From NCBI RefSeq assembly GCF_018614525.1, contig NZ_JAGGOL010000006.1, positions 1-64,000 of the forward strand: DNA of 64,000 nucleotides, read 5' to 3'. Positions 36,887-44,482 of this stretch are shown here, in pieces; positions within the stretch are counted from its first letter, which is position 1, and each line of letters starts with the position of its first letter. Below the pieces are notes generated by a model. It did no database searches. It was given only the letters and a program-made list of their open reading frames with translations, and was not told the origin of the DNA. The position numbers were made by a program, and so were the translations under genes. This DNA is from Streptomyces sp. ISL-11. GTDB lineage: Bacteria > Actinomycetota > Actinomycetes > Streptomycetales > Streptomycetaceae.

Positions 36887-36944
36887 TTCCCGACACTTCC
36901 CGGCCGCTCCCGACACTTTCCGACGGTTCTCGGTGGTTCCCGAC
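36887..36944. repeat. Iteron-like repeats in the P450/copper intergenic region
   Basis: TTCCCGACACTTCCCG (36887) and CTCCCGACACTTTCCG (36907) are near-identical and 20 bp apart; a third TCCCGAC is at 36938-36944, 30 bp further. The spacing keeps them roughly on one helix face. They lie 70-130 bp upstream of the P450 start and 160-220 bp upstream of the copper operon, so a regulator could govern either. Confidence 0.6.
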
Positions 36945-37104
36945 CGGTTGTCGAAGGTATGCGGGCCGTGGGAACACCGTCGCGATCCTTGGGTAGTCGG
37001 CTCGGGGAGCGGGCTGGTTCCCGGGGGCGAAAGGGATGATCCTCACGTGCCGGAAGCCGGCGGCAAGCCGTCGTACGCGGCCCGGGCCGTGCCACGATGC
37101 GGCG

Positions 37105-37356
37105 ATGACCGCTCGTCACGTCCTCAGTCCGTTCGGCAGGCCGTTCGGCGCGTACGGAGCCCTGATCGGCTTCGTCCTGCTGCTGGCCGCCCTCTTCGGT
37201 GTCGCGTACGCGGCCGGCGCGGCGGCCGGGCCCGCCTCCCCCGGCATACACCGCACCGGCGGCGGCTCCGGCGGCTCGTCCCCGGGCGGCGGCACGGGCG
37301 GGATGGGCGGCATGCACGACATGGGCGCGCCGGTCACCGGGCGGGTGGCCCGATGA
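37105..37356 (+). CDS. Small Met/His-rich membrane protein
   Basis: 83 residues from the ATG at 37105. One membrane helix (YGALIGFVLLLAALFGVAYAAGAAAG) leads to a Gly/Ser-rich extracytoplasmic tail that ends GGMGGMHDMGAPV, a Met/His cluster suited to Cu(I). Its stop overlaps the start of the copper ATPase gene by ATGA, so the two proteins are co-translated. A role as a membrane copper donor or sensor for the pump is inferred from the composition and context. I know of no named family. Confidence 0.75.
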   Translation: MTARHVLSPFGRPFGAYGALIGFVLLLAALFGVAYAAGAAAGPASPGIHRTGGGSGGSSPGGGTGGMGGMHDMGAPVTGRVAR

Positions 37357-39740
37357 GCGCGCCGGACACCACGGCGGCCGGCGCCACCACGGAACTGATC
37401 GTCGGCGGGATGACCTGCGCGGCGTGCGTGGCCCGCGTGGAGAAGAAGCTCGGCCGGGTGGAGGGCGTCAGCGCCACCGTCAACCTCGCCACCGGCCGGG
37501 CCCGGGTCAGTCATCCGGCGGGCGTGAGCGCGGCGGAGCTGATGGCCGTCGTGGAGGGCGCGGGCTTCACCGCCGCGCTGCCCGAACCGGAGACCCCGGC
37601 GGAGCCCGAGGCCGGCGAGGCGGCCGCGGCGACGGCCAGGACCCGGCTGCTGGTGACGGCACTGCTCTCGGTGCCGGTCCTGGTGCTGTCCATGGCGCCG
37701 GCGCTCCAGTTCCGCAACTGGCAGTGGCTGTGCTTCGCCCTGGCCACGCCGGTCGCGGCGTGGGGCGCGTGGCCGTTCCACGAGAAGGCCCTGCGCGGGC
37801 TGCGGCACACCACCGCCACCATGGACACCCTGGTCTCCCTCGGCGTCCTCGCCTCGTACTCCTGGTCGGCCTACGCGCTCTTCCTCGGCGGCGCGGGCGA
37901 ACCGGACATGCGGATGCCGTTCACGCTGGTCCCCTCCATGGCCGGCGGCACCGCGGACGTCTACCTCGAAGCGGTCGTGGGCGTACCGCTGTTCGTCCTG
38001 CTCGGCCGGCTGCTGGAGGCGCGGGCCCGGCACCGTACGGGCTCGGCGCTGCGGGCGCTCGCCTCGCTCGCCGCGAAGGACGTCGTCGTACGGGCCGGTG
38101 GCGTCGAGCGCCGCGTGCCGATCGCGGAGCTGCGGGTCGGCGACCACTTCGTCGTACGCCCCGGGGAGCGGGTCGCGACCGACGGCACGGTCGTCGCGGG
38201 CAGCTCCGCGCTGGACCTGTCGCTGGTGACGGGCGAGAGCGCGCCCGTCGAGGCCGGGCCCGGTTCGGCCGTGGTCGGCGGTGCCGTCAACTCCGGCGGG
38301 CTGCTGGAGGTGCGGGCCGAGGCGGTCGGCGCGGACACCCGGCTCGCGCGGATCGCGCGGCTGGTGGAGGACGCGCAGGCGGGCAAGGCGAAGGCGCAGC
38401 GCGTCGCGGACGCGGTGGCGGGCGTCTTCGTCCCGGCGGTGCTGGCCGTCGCGGTCACCGTCCTCGGCTTCTGGCTCGGCGCGGGTGCCACCGCCCAGGC
38501 GTCGGTCACGGCCGCCGTCGCGGTGCTCGTGGTCGCCTGCCCGTGCGCGCTCGGCCTCGCCACGCCCACGGCGCTGCTGGCCGCGACGGGCCGCGGCGCG
38601 GGCCTCGGCATCCTGGTCAGCGGGCCGCGGGCACTGGAAGGGCTGCGGCGGGTGGACACCGTCGTCCTCGACAAGACGGGCACCTTGACGACGGGTTCGA
38701 TGACGGTGACGGGCGTGACCGCCCGGCCCAGCGGCCTGGACTCGGACGAGGCGCTGCGGCTGGCGGCGGCGGTCGAGCGGGGCTCGGAGCACCCGGTGGG
38801 CCGGGCGGTGTGCGCGTACGTGCCGGACGCCTCCGCGCTCCCGGAGGTCGCGGACTTCGCGGCGACGCCGGGCAAGGGCGTCGCGGGGCGCGTCGCGGGA
38901 CGGCTCGTGGAGGTCGTACGGCCCGGGACCCCGTCCGTACCGGCCGGGAACCGGGCCCGGAAGACGGTCCGCAAGAACCCCGCCGCCCTCCCGGAGGCAC
39001 TGGCCTCGGCCGTCCGGAACGCCGAGAAGGACGGCCGCACGGTCGTGGTGGTACGCGTGGACGGCACGGCCGAGGCGGTGATCGCCCTGGGCGACACCGT
39101 GCGTTCCGGCTCGTACCGCGCGGTCGACCACCTCAAGCGGCTCGGCCTGCGGCCCGTCCTGGCCACCGGTGACAGCGAGGGCGCGGCGCGGGCCGTGGCC
39201 GAGGAGCTCGGCATCACCGAGGTCCACGCGCGCGCCACCCCGGAGGACAAGGCGGAGCTCGTCCGCGGCCTGCGCGCCCAGGGACGCCGGGTGGCGGTCA
39301 TCGGCGACGGCGTCAACGACACCGCCGCGCTGGCCGGCGCGGACCTGGGCATCGCGATGGGCGGCGGCACGGACGCGGCCATCGGCGCGGCCGACGTGAC
39401 GCTCGTCCGCGAGGACATGGCCGTCCTGGCGGACGCGGTCCGCCTGGCCCGCCGCACGTCGGCGACGATCCGGGCCAACCTCGCCTGGGCCTTCGGCTAC
39501 AACCTGGTCACCCTGCCGCTGGCCGCCGTCGGCCTGCTGAGCCCGATGGTCGCGGCGGCGGCGATGTCCGTCAGCTCGGTCCTGGTCGTGGCCAACAGCC
39601 TCCGCCTGCGCACCTGGCAGCCGGGGCCCGCCCAGACACCCGGGCGGCGGCCGAGAGGAGCCCCGGTACGTACGAGCACGGGCCGCCCCGCCGCGGCGAA
39701 CGTCCCCGCCCACTCCATCGCACGAGGTGACACCCGATGA
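37353..39740 (+). CDS. Copper-translocating P1B-type ATPase
   Basis: 795 residues. A single N-terminal heavy-metal domain holds MTCAAC (Cys22 and Cys25). Eight membrane helices are expected; the ion-site motif is CPC at 396-398. The phosphorylation motif is DKTGT with Asp440, the actuator has TGESAPV, and the hinge has GDGVNDTAAL. The CPC motif with an MxCxxC domain indicates Cu(I) (or Ag(I)) export. The gene is coupled at both ends by ATGA overlaps, to the Met/His peptide before it and to a PCuAC-type chaperone after it. A pump coupled to a periplasmic-type chaperone points to copper delivery to secreted cuproenzymes as well as detoxification. Confidence 0.96.
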   Translation: MSAPDTTAAGATTELIVGGMTCAACVARVEKKLGRVEGVSATVNLATGRARVSHPAGVSAAELMAVVEGAGFTAALPEPETPAEPEAGEAAAATARTRLLVTALLSVPVLVLSMAPALQFRNWQWLCFALATPVAAWGAWPFHEKALRGLRHTTATMDTLVSLGVLASYSWSAYALFLGGAGEPDMRMPFTLVPSMAGGTADVYLEAVVGVPLFVLLGRLLEARARHRTGSALRALASLAAKDVVVRAGGVERRVPIAELRVGDHFVVRPGERVATDGTVVAGSSALDLSLVTGESAPVEAGPGSAVVGGAVNSGGLLEVRAEAVGADTRLARIARLVEDAQAGKAKAQRVADAVAGVFVPAVLAVAVTVLGFWLGAGATAQASVTAAVAVLVVACPCALGLATPTALLAATGRGAGLGILVSGPRALEGLRRVDTVVLDKTGTLTTGSMTVTGVTARPSGLDSDEALRLAAAVERGSEHPVGRAVCAYVPDASALPEVADFAATPGKGVAGRVAGRLVEVVRPGTPSVPAGNRARKTVRKNPAALPEALASAVRNAEKDGRTVVVVRVDGTAEAVIALGDTVRSGSYRAVDHLKRLGLRPVLATGDSEGAARAVAEELGITEVHARATPEDKAELVRGLRAQGRRVAVIGDGVNDTAALAGADLGIAMGGGTDAAIGAADVTLVREDMAVLADAVRLARRTSATIRANLAWAFGYNLVTLPLAAVGLLSPMVAAAAMSVSSVLVVANSLRLRTWQPGPAQTPGRRPRGAPVRTSTGRPAAANVPAHSIARGDTR

Positions 39741-40249
39741 CGGACCTCTCCCCCGGCCGCGGCGGCCTGCCGGCCCGGCTCGCCGGAACCGCCCGCGCGG
39801 CCCTCGTGCCCGTCCTCGCCTGCGCCGTGACCCTGGCCGGGCTGGGCGCCTGGACGGCCGCCGGCGGGGCGCGGCGGCCCGCCACCCTCACGGTCGAGGA
39901 CGCGCGTGTGCTGCTGCCGTTCGGCACGGACGACACCGCGGCGTTCTTCCGGGTGCGTAACGACGGGGACGCCGGCGACGAGCTCCTGGCCGTCGACGTC
40001 CCGACGGCCGGCGCCGCCATGCTCAGCCGCACGGTGGTGACGAAGGGCGCGGGTTCCATGCGCATGGTCCCCTCCGCGCCCGTACCGGCCGGCGGCACGC
40101 TGGAGATGTCACCGCACGGCCTGGACGTCATGGTGGCGGCCCCGCCCCGGCTGCGCCTGGGCGACCGGCTCCCCGTGACGCTGCGGTTCCGCGAGAGCGG
40201 GAGCGTGAAGGTGGAGGCGCGGGTGGTACGGGCGGGGAGCGGAGGCTGA
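39737..40249 (+). CDS. PCuAC-like extracytoplasmic copper chaperone
   Basis: 170 residues, overlapping the ATPase stop by ATGA. An N-terminal hydrophobic segment (LVPVLACAVTLAGLGAW) anchors or exports it. The domain is a PCuAC-type beta-sandwich with TAAFFRVRNDGDAGDELLAVD and the copper-site region SMRMVPSAPVPAGGTLEMSPHGLDVMV. The Met and His ligands of the second half are present, but the usual first His is replaced (GAAML), so the site may be altered. It likely receives copper from the pump. Confidence 0.85.
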   Translation: MTDLSPGRGGLPARLAGTARAALVPVLACAVTLAGLGAWTAAGGARRPATLTVEDARVLLPFGTDDTAAFFRVRNDGDAGDELLAVDVPTAGAAMLSRTVVTKGAGSMRMVPSAPVPAGGTLEMSPHGLDVMVAAPPRLRLGDRLPVTLRFRESGSVKVEARVVRAGSGG

Positions 40250-40380
40250 AGTCCGCCTGTTCCCCCGCCCTGACGGAGGACGACGGTCCGGACGCGGCGG
40301 CGCCCCCCAGCGCCGCAGCGCCCGGACCGGTCGGCACCTCGCGGCTGTGCCGTGTCCGGCAGATCGTGTCAGCGGGCGAG

Positions 40381-40585
40381 CTACGGACCGTGTCGTGCGC
40401 GCCAACGCTGCGCGGTGGTGTCCTCAAGCGCCGGACGGGCTGCTGTGCTGTGTCCTCAAACGCCGGACAGGCTGACATCGGCCGAGCCCAGCCGAATCAA
40501 GCCCGTCCGGCGATTGAGGACGCGCCCGCAGGGCGCCCGCCGCCGCAGGCGGCAAAGACGGCCCGCAGCGGAGCACCCGCCGGAC
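40381..40585. repeat. Dispersed palindromic element, copy C (duplicated arm)
   Basis: Same orientation as copy B. Two successive left arms, 40421-40441 and 40453-40473, precede one right arm at 40500-40520, so the left arm has been duplicated. The right-hand GC-rich flank runs up to the TAG stop of the ECF sigma gene at 40586. The 131 bp before it (40250-40380) hold no gene. Confidence 0.85.
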
Positions 40586-41191
40586 CTAGGCCGCCGCGCT
40601 CGCCCCGGCCAGCACCGGCACCCGGCCCGCGCCGCACCCCGCGTCACGCTCCGCCGTCTCCAGCTGGACGATCAGCGCCTCGCGGGCCCGCGCCACGCGG
40701 GAACGCACCGTGCCGACCGGGCAGCCCGCGACGACCGCGGCCTCCGCGTACGGCAGCCCCAGCAGCTGCGTCAGCACGAACGCCTCGCGCCGCTCGTAGG
40801 GCAGGCGGTCCAGCAGCTGCGAGAGGACCACGCCCTCGTCGAAGCCCGGCAGCTCCGCGGACTGGGTCCGCTCGGCCGCCGACAGCCAGTCGTCGGTGTC
40901 GGACAACCGCGGCCGGGCCGCGTTGAAGCGGAGCCGGTCCACGACCGTACGGCGGGCGATGGTCAGCAGCCAGGTACGGGCCGACGAACGGCCCTCGAAG
41001 CGCGGCAGCGAGCGCAGCGCGCGCAGGAACGTCTCCTGTACGAGGTCGTCCGCGCCCTGCGGGTCATTGCTGAGCCGCGCCACGTACCGGCGCACGTCGC
41101 CCTGGGTGGCGCGGATGAAGCACTCCACCGCGTCGGCGTCGCCGCCGCGCGCGGCGAGCGCCCAGGCGGTCACCGTCTCGTCGTCACGCAC
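40586..41191 (-). CDS. ECF sigma factor
   Basis: 201 residues from the GTG at 41191, six bases after GGGAGG; the longer open frame upstream is not supported. Region 2 reads DVRRYVARLSNDPQGADDLVQETFLRALRSLPRFEGRS (recognised by DDLVQETFLRA), with the -10-recognition helix SSARTWLLTIARRTVVDRLR. Region 4 has LPYERREAFVLTQLLGLPYAEAAVVAGCPVGTVRSRVARAR as its HTH. The divergent gene 61 bp away encodes a zinc-finger anti-sigma-like peptide. The copper genes downstream are possible targets by context only. Confidence 0.94.
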   Translation of the reverse strand: MRDDETVTAWALAARGGDADAVECFIRATQGDVRRYVARLSNDPQGADDLVQETFLRALRSLPRFEGRSSARTWLLTIARRTVVDRLRFNAARPRLSDTDDWLSAAERTQSAELPGFDEGVVLSQLLDRLPYERREAFVLTQLLGLPYAEAAVVAGCPVGTVRSRVARAREALIVQLETAERDAGCGAGRVPVLAGASAAA

Positions 41192-41252
41192 GGCGGCCTC
41201 CCGCACGGGGGGTGGTGCGCGGTGCTCCGGCGGCGCCGGGGACGATGGCGGG

Positions 41253-41423
41253 GTGCACTGCCCCGATTTCCGTACCGCCATATCCGCCCGCGTCGACGGC
41301 GAGGAGCTGCCGCCGGACCTCTCCGGCACCGCGCTCGCCGCGCATCTGCGCGGGTGTGCCGACTGCCGCCGCTGGGAGGAGCGCGCGTACCGGCTCAAGA
41401 AGCTGACGGCAGGACTCTTCTGA
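41253..41423 (+). CDS. Mini zinc-binding anti-sigma factor (zf-HC2)
   Basis: 56 residues from the GTG at 41253. It has CPDF near the start and the H-x3-C-x2-C core HLRGCADCRRW, the hallmark of ZAS-type anti-sigma domains. No membrane helix or sensor domain follows, so it is a soluble, minimal anti-sigma. Its position, divergent from the ECF sigma gene, suggests it binds that sigma. The ribosome site is weak. The Cys/His cluster could respond to metals or thiol oxidation. Confidence 0.75.
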   Translation: MHCPDFRTAISARVDGEELPPDLSGTALAAHLRGCADCRRWEERAYRLKKLTAGLF

Positions 41424-41463
41424 GGCGTACGGAGTCCCCGTGGCGGGGGGCTCGGCCGACGTG

Positions 41464-41508
41464 TGGCCGGTCGGCGGATGGTCGATCGGCGGGTGGCCGA
41501 CCGACGCG
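41464..41508. repeat. Degenerate 15-bp tandem repeats
   Basis: Three consecutive 15-mers starting TGGCCGGTCGGCGGA, TGGTCGATCGGCGGG and TGGCCGACCGACGCG occupy 41464-41508. They lie in the 254-bp gap after the anti-sigma gene, in which no other feature is visible. Confidence 0.55.
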
Positions 41509-41677
41509 TGCGGGGAACGCATCGAAGGCGCGGCCGACGGCGGAACGTGTCGCCGTGGTGTGTCCTGTGTGAGGGCAGGGGTCATCGCCCCGGGTCCTTC
41601 CTGGAATCCGGGCGCCTCGACCCCGAGGGGGCGGCGGCCCGGTGACGTGATACGGCCAGGTCGGTCGCCGTCGGCCC

Positions 41678-42442
41678 TCAGCGGGCGGCGGCGACGCGGA
41701 CGGCCGGTGGACCACGTGTGGCCAGGACATGGCCGTAGAGCAGCCGGCGGAGCCGCTGCGCGGCGCGCGTGCGGTCGGCGCGGATGCGGGGCGGCCCCGG
41801 GCGCGTGGGGACGTCGCGGAAGAGGACGAGCAGGGGTGCGAAGAGCCGGGTGCGCAGCGTGCGGGCGAGGCGGAAGGCGGCCTGTTCGCCGCCGGAGAGC
41901 CAGATGCCGCAGATGAGCGCGACGACGACGTGCGCGGACCACATGCCGAGGGCGCCGTGTCCGGCGTGCAGGGACATGCTTCCCATGTCCATACCGCCCA
42001 TGCCGCCCATGCCGCTCATGCCGCTCATGCCGCCGCCCATGTCCATGCCCTCCATGGGCATGGACATGGAGTGATCCATGGGCATGGGCGCCGGCATCCC
42101 GTGAGCACCGGCCATGCCGTCCGTGCCGGTCGTGCCGGGGTCCAGGCCCATCCGCCGCGCATGCGCGGCGTTCACCGCGACGTTCTGCGCGAGGGCGAAG
42201 AACTGGTGCAGAGCGGTCTGCGCGCCGACCGTGGCGAGCGTGATCAGCAGCGGTCCGCGTTCGCGGCCCGCCAGGAACCACGCGCCGCTGCCCGTACCGG
42301 ACAGCGCCACGGCGACGGCCCACCACGGGACGGTCGACCCGGACATGACCGCGTGCCCCAGGGCAGCGAGCAGCACACAGACGACTGCGAACACCGCGGC
42401 TCGCAGCGCCCGGGGTCCCTGGTACGGCTGCCCTGCTCTCAT
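41678..42442 (-). CDS. Met/His-rich integral membrane protein
   Basis: 254 residues from the ATG at 42442 (no clear ribosome site). Two to three N-terminal helices and one later helix (WSAHVVVALICGIWLSGG) flank a loop of about 60 residues crowded with Met, His and Asp, including MPMDHSMSMPMEGMDMGG and a GM-repeat. That composition is typical of copper-handling membrane proteins. The C-terminus is basic and cytoplasmic. Nearby copper pump and chaperone genes support a copper role, which is inferred. Confidence 0.8.
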   Translation of the reverse strand: MRAGQPYQGPRALRAAVFAVVCVLLAALGHAVMSGSTVPWWAVAVALSGTGSGAWFLAGRERGPLLITLATVGAQTALHQFFALAQNVAVNAAHARRMGLDPGTTGTDGMAGAHGMPAPMPMDHSMSMPMEGMDMGGGMSGMSGMGGMGGMDMGSMSLHAGHGALGMWSAHVVVALICGIWLSGGEQAAFRLARTLRTRLFAPLLVLFRDVPTRPGPPRIRADRTRAAQRLRRLLYGHVLATRGPPAVRVAAAR

Positions 42443-42749
42443 GACGTGGACATCGTTGCACCCGCACCGCGCGGAGCGACGGCGGGGTGCACCCCGACGC
42501 CCGTACGACCGCCCGCTCGGGCGCACGGGTCCGCCCCGTACCGTCCGCCCGGCGGTACGAGGCGGTGGGCCGCCGGCTCGGGGGAAGGACCGGCGGCCCG
42601 GGTCCCGTCGCTCCATTGGGACTCGCGTAGCCGAGTCAACCGCCCGCGGGGCCGGCGCGGGAGCGTGTGCGAGGGGGTGCGCGTGGGTGCGCCACGCACA
42701 CCCCGTGTGAACGGTGCCCCTCCGCCCGGCGCTCGCACCGGCCCTCCGC
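42443..42749. other. Intergenic region, nothing identified
   Basis: About 305 bp of GC-rich sequence between two leftward genes. No ribosome site with a plausible gene, and no strong hairpin or repeat, was seen. It presumably carries the promoter of the Met-rich membrane protein at its left end. Confidence 0.5.
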
Positions 42750-43019
42750 TCAGCCTCTGCCGGCCGACGCCCCGCCGGCGGTCTTCTTCCCCTTCCCGGA
42801 CTTCTTCTCCGGCAGCCAGGCCGCGCTCTCCTTGTTGCCGAAGCGGGTGCCTATCGCGCCCTTGATCACGGAGAGGGCGGCGGGCAGCGCGGCGATGGCG
42901 GCGGCCTTGAGCGCGGACACGTCCGTCAGGTCGAAACCGTCGGCGATGAGGAGACCGAGGAAGGTCGTGAGGTAGGCGGCCAGGGTGCGTTCGAGGATGT
43001 CGACGATGACTTTCCGCAT
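42750..43019 (-). CDS. Holin-like small membrane protein
   Basis: 89 residues from an ATG behind GGAAGAAG. The start RKVIVDILERTLAAYLTTF, a helix LTTFLGLLIADGFDL, then SALKAAAIAALPAALSVIKGAIGTRF and a Lys-rich tail match small holins of actinophages and their chromosomal relatives. It has two membrane segments. No endolysin or other phage gene adjoins it, so it is either a domesticated relic or a housekeeping small membrane protein. It is divergent from the GAF regulator gene. Confidence 0.75.
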   Translation of the reverse strand: MRKVIVDILERTLAAYLTTFLGLLIADGFDLTDVSALKAAAIAALPAALSVIKGAIGTRFGNKESAAWLPEKKSGKGKKTAGGASAGRG

Positions 43020-43130
43020 GGCTTCTTCCGGCCTCTTCCGTTCGCGTCCTATGAGTCAGGGGAAGCCTCGTGGCGGCGAGGCGACGTCCGCAAGCCCTTT
43101 CGGCGCACGTTCTTGCGGAGTGGAGGGTCC

Positions 43131-44420
43131 ATGGTGGTCAACCCCTGGCTGGCACTGCCGACCGGTGACGATCCCGCCGAACGGTGCCGGACGGTCCGCG
43201 GCGCGCACGCGGCGTTCGCGGCCGGAGGGGCGGTGGCCCCGCAGGTACGGGCGGTGGTGGCCGCCTCGTGGCGGCGTTCGGCGGCGGCGCTGCCGGGGCC
43301 CGAGTTCATGGCGCCCGTGGAGCTGTACGGCGCGGAGCTGGAGAGCTATCGCCGCGCGCATCCGCTGGCCGCCGTGCTGCCGCTCGTCCGGGAACTGCTC
43401 GGCACCATCGCCGACGACGGTGCCCACCTGCTCGCGGTCTGCGACGCGTCGGGGCGGATGCTGTGGGTGGAGGGGCACGCGGGGGTCCGCAGGGGCGCCG
43501 AGCGCATGAACTTCGTCGCCGGTGCCCGCTGGGACGAACGCCACGCCGGCACCAACGCCCCGGGCACCGCCCTCACCCTCGACCACGCGGTCCAGATCTT
43601 CGCCACCGAGCACTACAACCGCCTGGTCCAGCCCTGGACGTGCGCCGCCGCCCCGGTCCACGACCCGCGCACCGGGCGGCTGCTGGGCGCGGTGGACCTG
43701 ACGGGCGGCGACCACCTTGCGGCGCCGCACAGCCTGGCGCTCGTCCAGGCGACGGCGCGGGCGGCCGAGGCACAGCTGGCCGCCGCTCCCGGTGCCGTGG
43801 CCGGGCACGCGCTGTCGGTACTGGGCCGGGACGAGGCGCTGCTGGTGGCGGACGGGCGGCGCTCACGGCTGGGCCGCCGGCACAGCGAGATCCTCCTCCT
43901 GCTGGCCGGCCGTCCCGAGGGGCTGACGGGCGAGCAGCTGACGGCGGCGCTCTACGGGGACCGCCCGGTACCGCCGGTGACGCTGCGCGCCGAACTGTCC
44001 CGGCTGAGACGGCTGGTGGGCCCGCTCCTCGGCTCCCGCCCGTACCGGCTGTGCGCCCCGGTCGATACGGACCTCGCCCGGGTGGAGCGCGCGATGGCGG
44101 CCGGTGACGTGCGCGGCGCCCTGCGCGCGTACGACGGCCCGCCGCTGCCCCTGTCGGAGGCGCCCGGTGTGTGCCGGCTGCGGCGGGGCCTGGAGGGCCG
44201 GCTGCGGCGGGCCGTGCTGACCGGCGGGGACGCCGGGGCGCTCCAGCTGTGGGCGGACAGCCCGTGGGGCGAGGAGGACCTGGAGGTGTGGGAGCGGCTG
44301 CTGGCGGCCCTGCCGATGAGCGCGCCGCAGCGGGGCGCGGTGGCGGCGGAGGCGCGCCGCCTGCGCGCGGCGTACGCGCCTGGCTCCGGGGCAACGTCCG
44401 GGCAACCCCCGCGGCGCTAG
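43131..44420 (+). CDS. GAF-domain transcriptional regulator
   Basis: 429 residues from the ATG at 43131 behind GGAGG. A GAF-type sensor region spans about residues 70-200 ([60 protein letters not shown]), as in AcoR-type activators. There is no AAA+ domain. A helix-turn-helix-like region follows ([28 protein letters not shown]), and a helical C-terminal part. Such GAF regulators commonly precede aldehyde dehydrogenase genes in Streptomyces; the next gene, 62 bp on, is one, and is the likely target. Confidence 0.85.
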   Translation: MVVNPWLALPTGDDPAERCRTVRGAHAAFAAGGAVAPQVRAVVAASWRRSAAALPGPEFMAPVELYGAELESYRRAHPLAAVLPLVRELLGTIADDGAHLLAVCDASGRMLWVEGHAGVRRGAERMNFVAGARWDERHAGTNAPGTALTLDHAVQIFATEHYNRLVQPWTCAAAPVHDPRTGRLLGAVDLTGGDHLAAPHSLALVQATARAAEAQLAAAPGAVAGHALSVLGRDEALLVADGRRSRLGRRHSEILLLLAGRPEGLTGEQLTAALYGDRPVPPVTLRAELSRLRRLVGPLLGSRPYRLCAPVDTDLARVERAMAAGDVRGALRAYDGPPLPLSEAPGVCRLRRGLEGRLRRAVLTGGDAGALQLWADSPWGEEDLEVWERLLAALPMSAPQRGAVAAEARRLRAAYAPGSGATSGQPPRR

Positions 44421-44482
44421 CTTCCACCCGGTCGCCGCCCGCGCAGGGAGCGGGCGGCAGCGAACGGGAAGGGCACACCCCC

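Noticed and set aside
42750..43019. Prophage inferred from the holin-like gene
   Set aside because: No endolysin, integrase, structural genes or attachment repeats are present around it.
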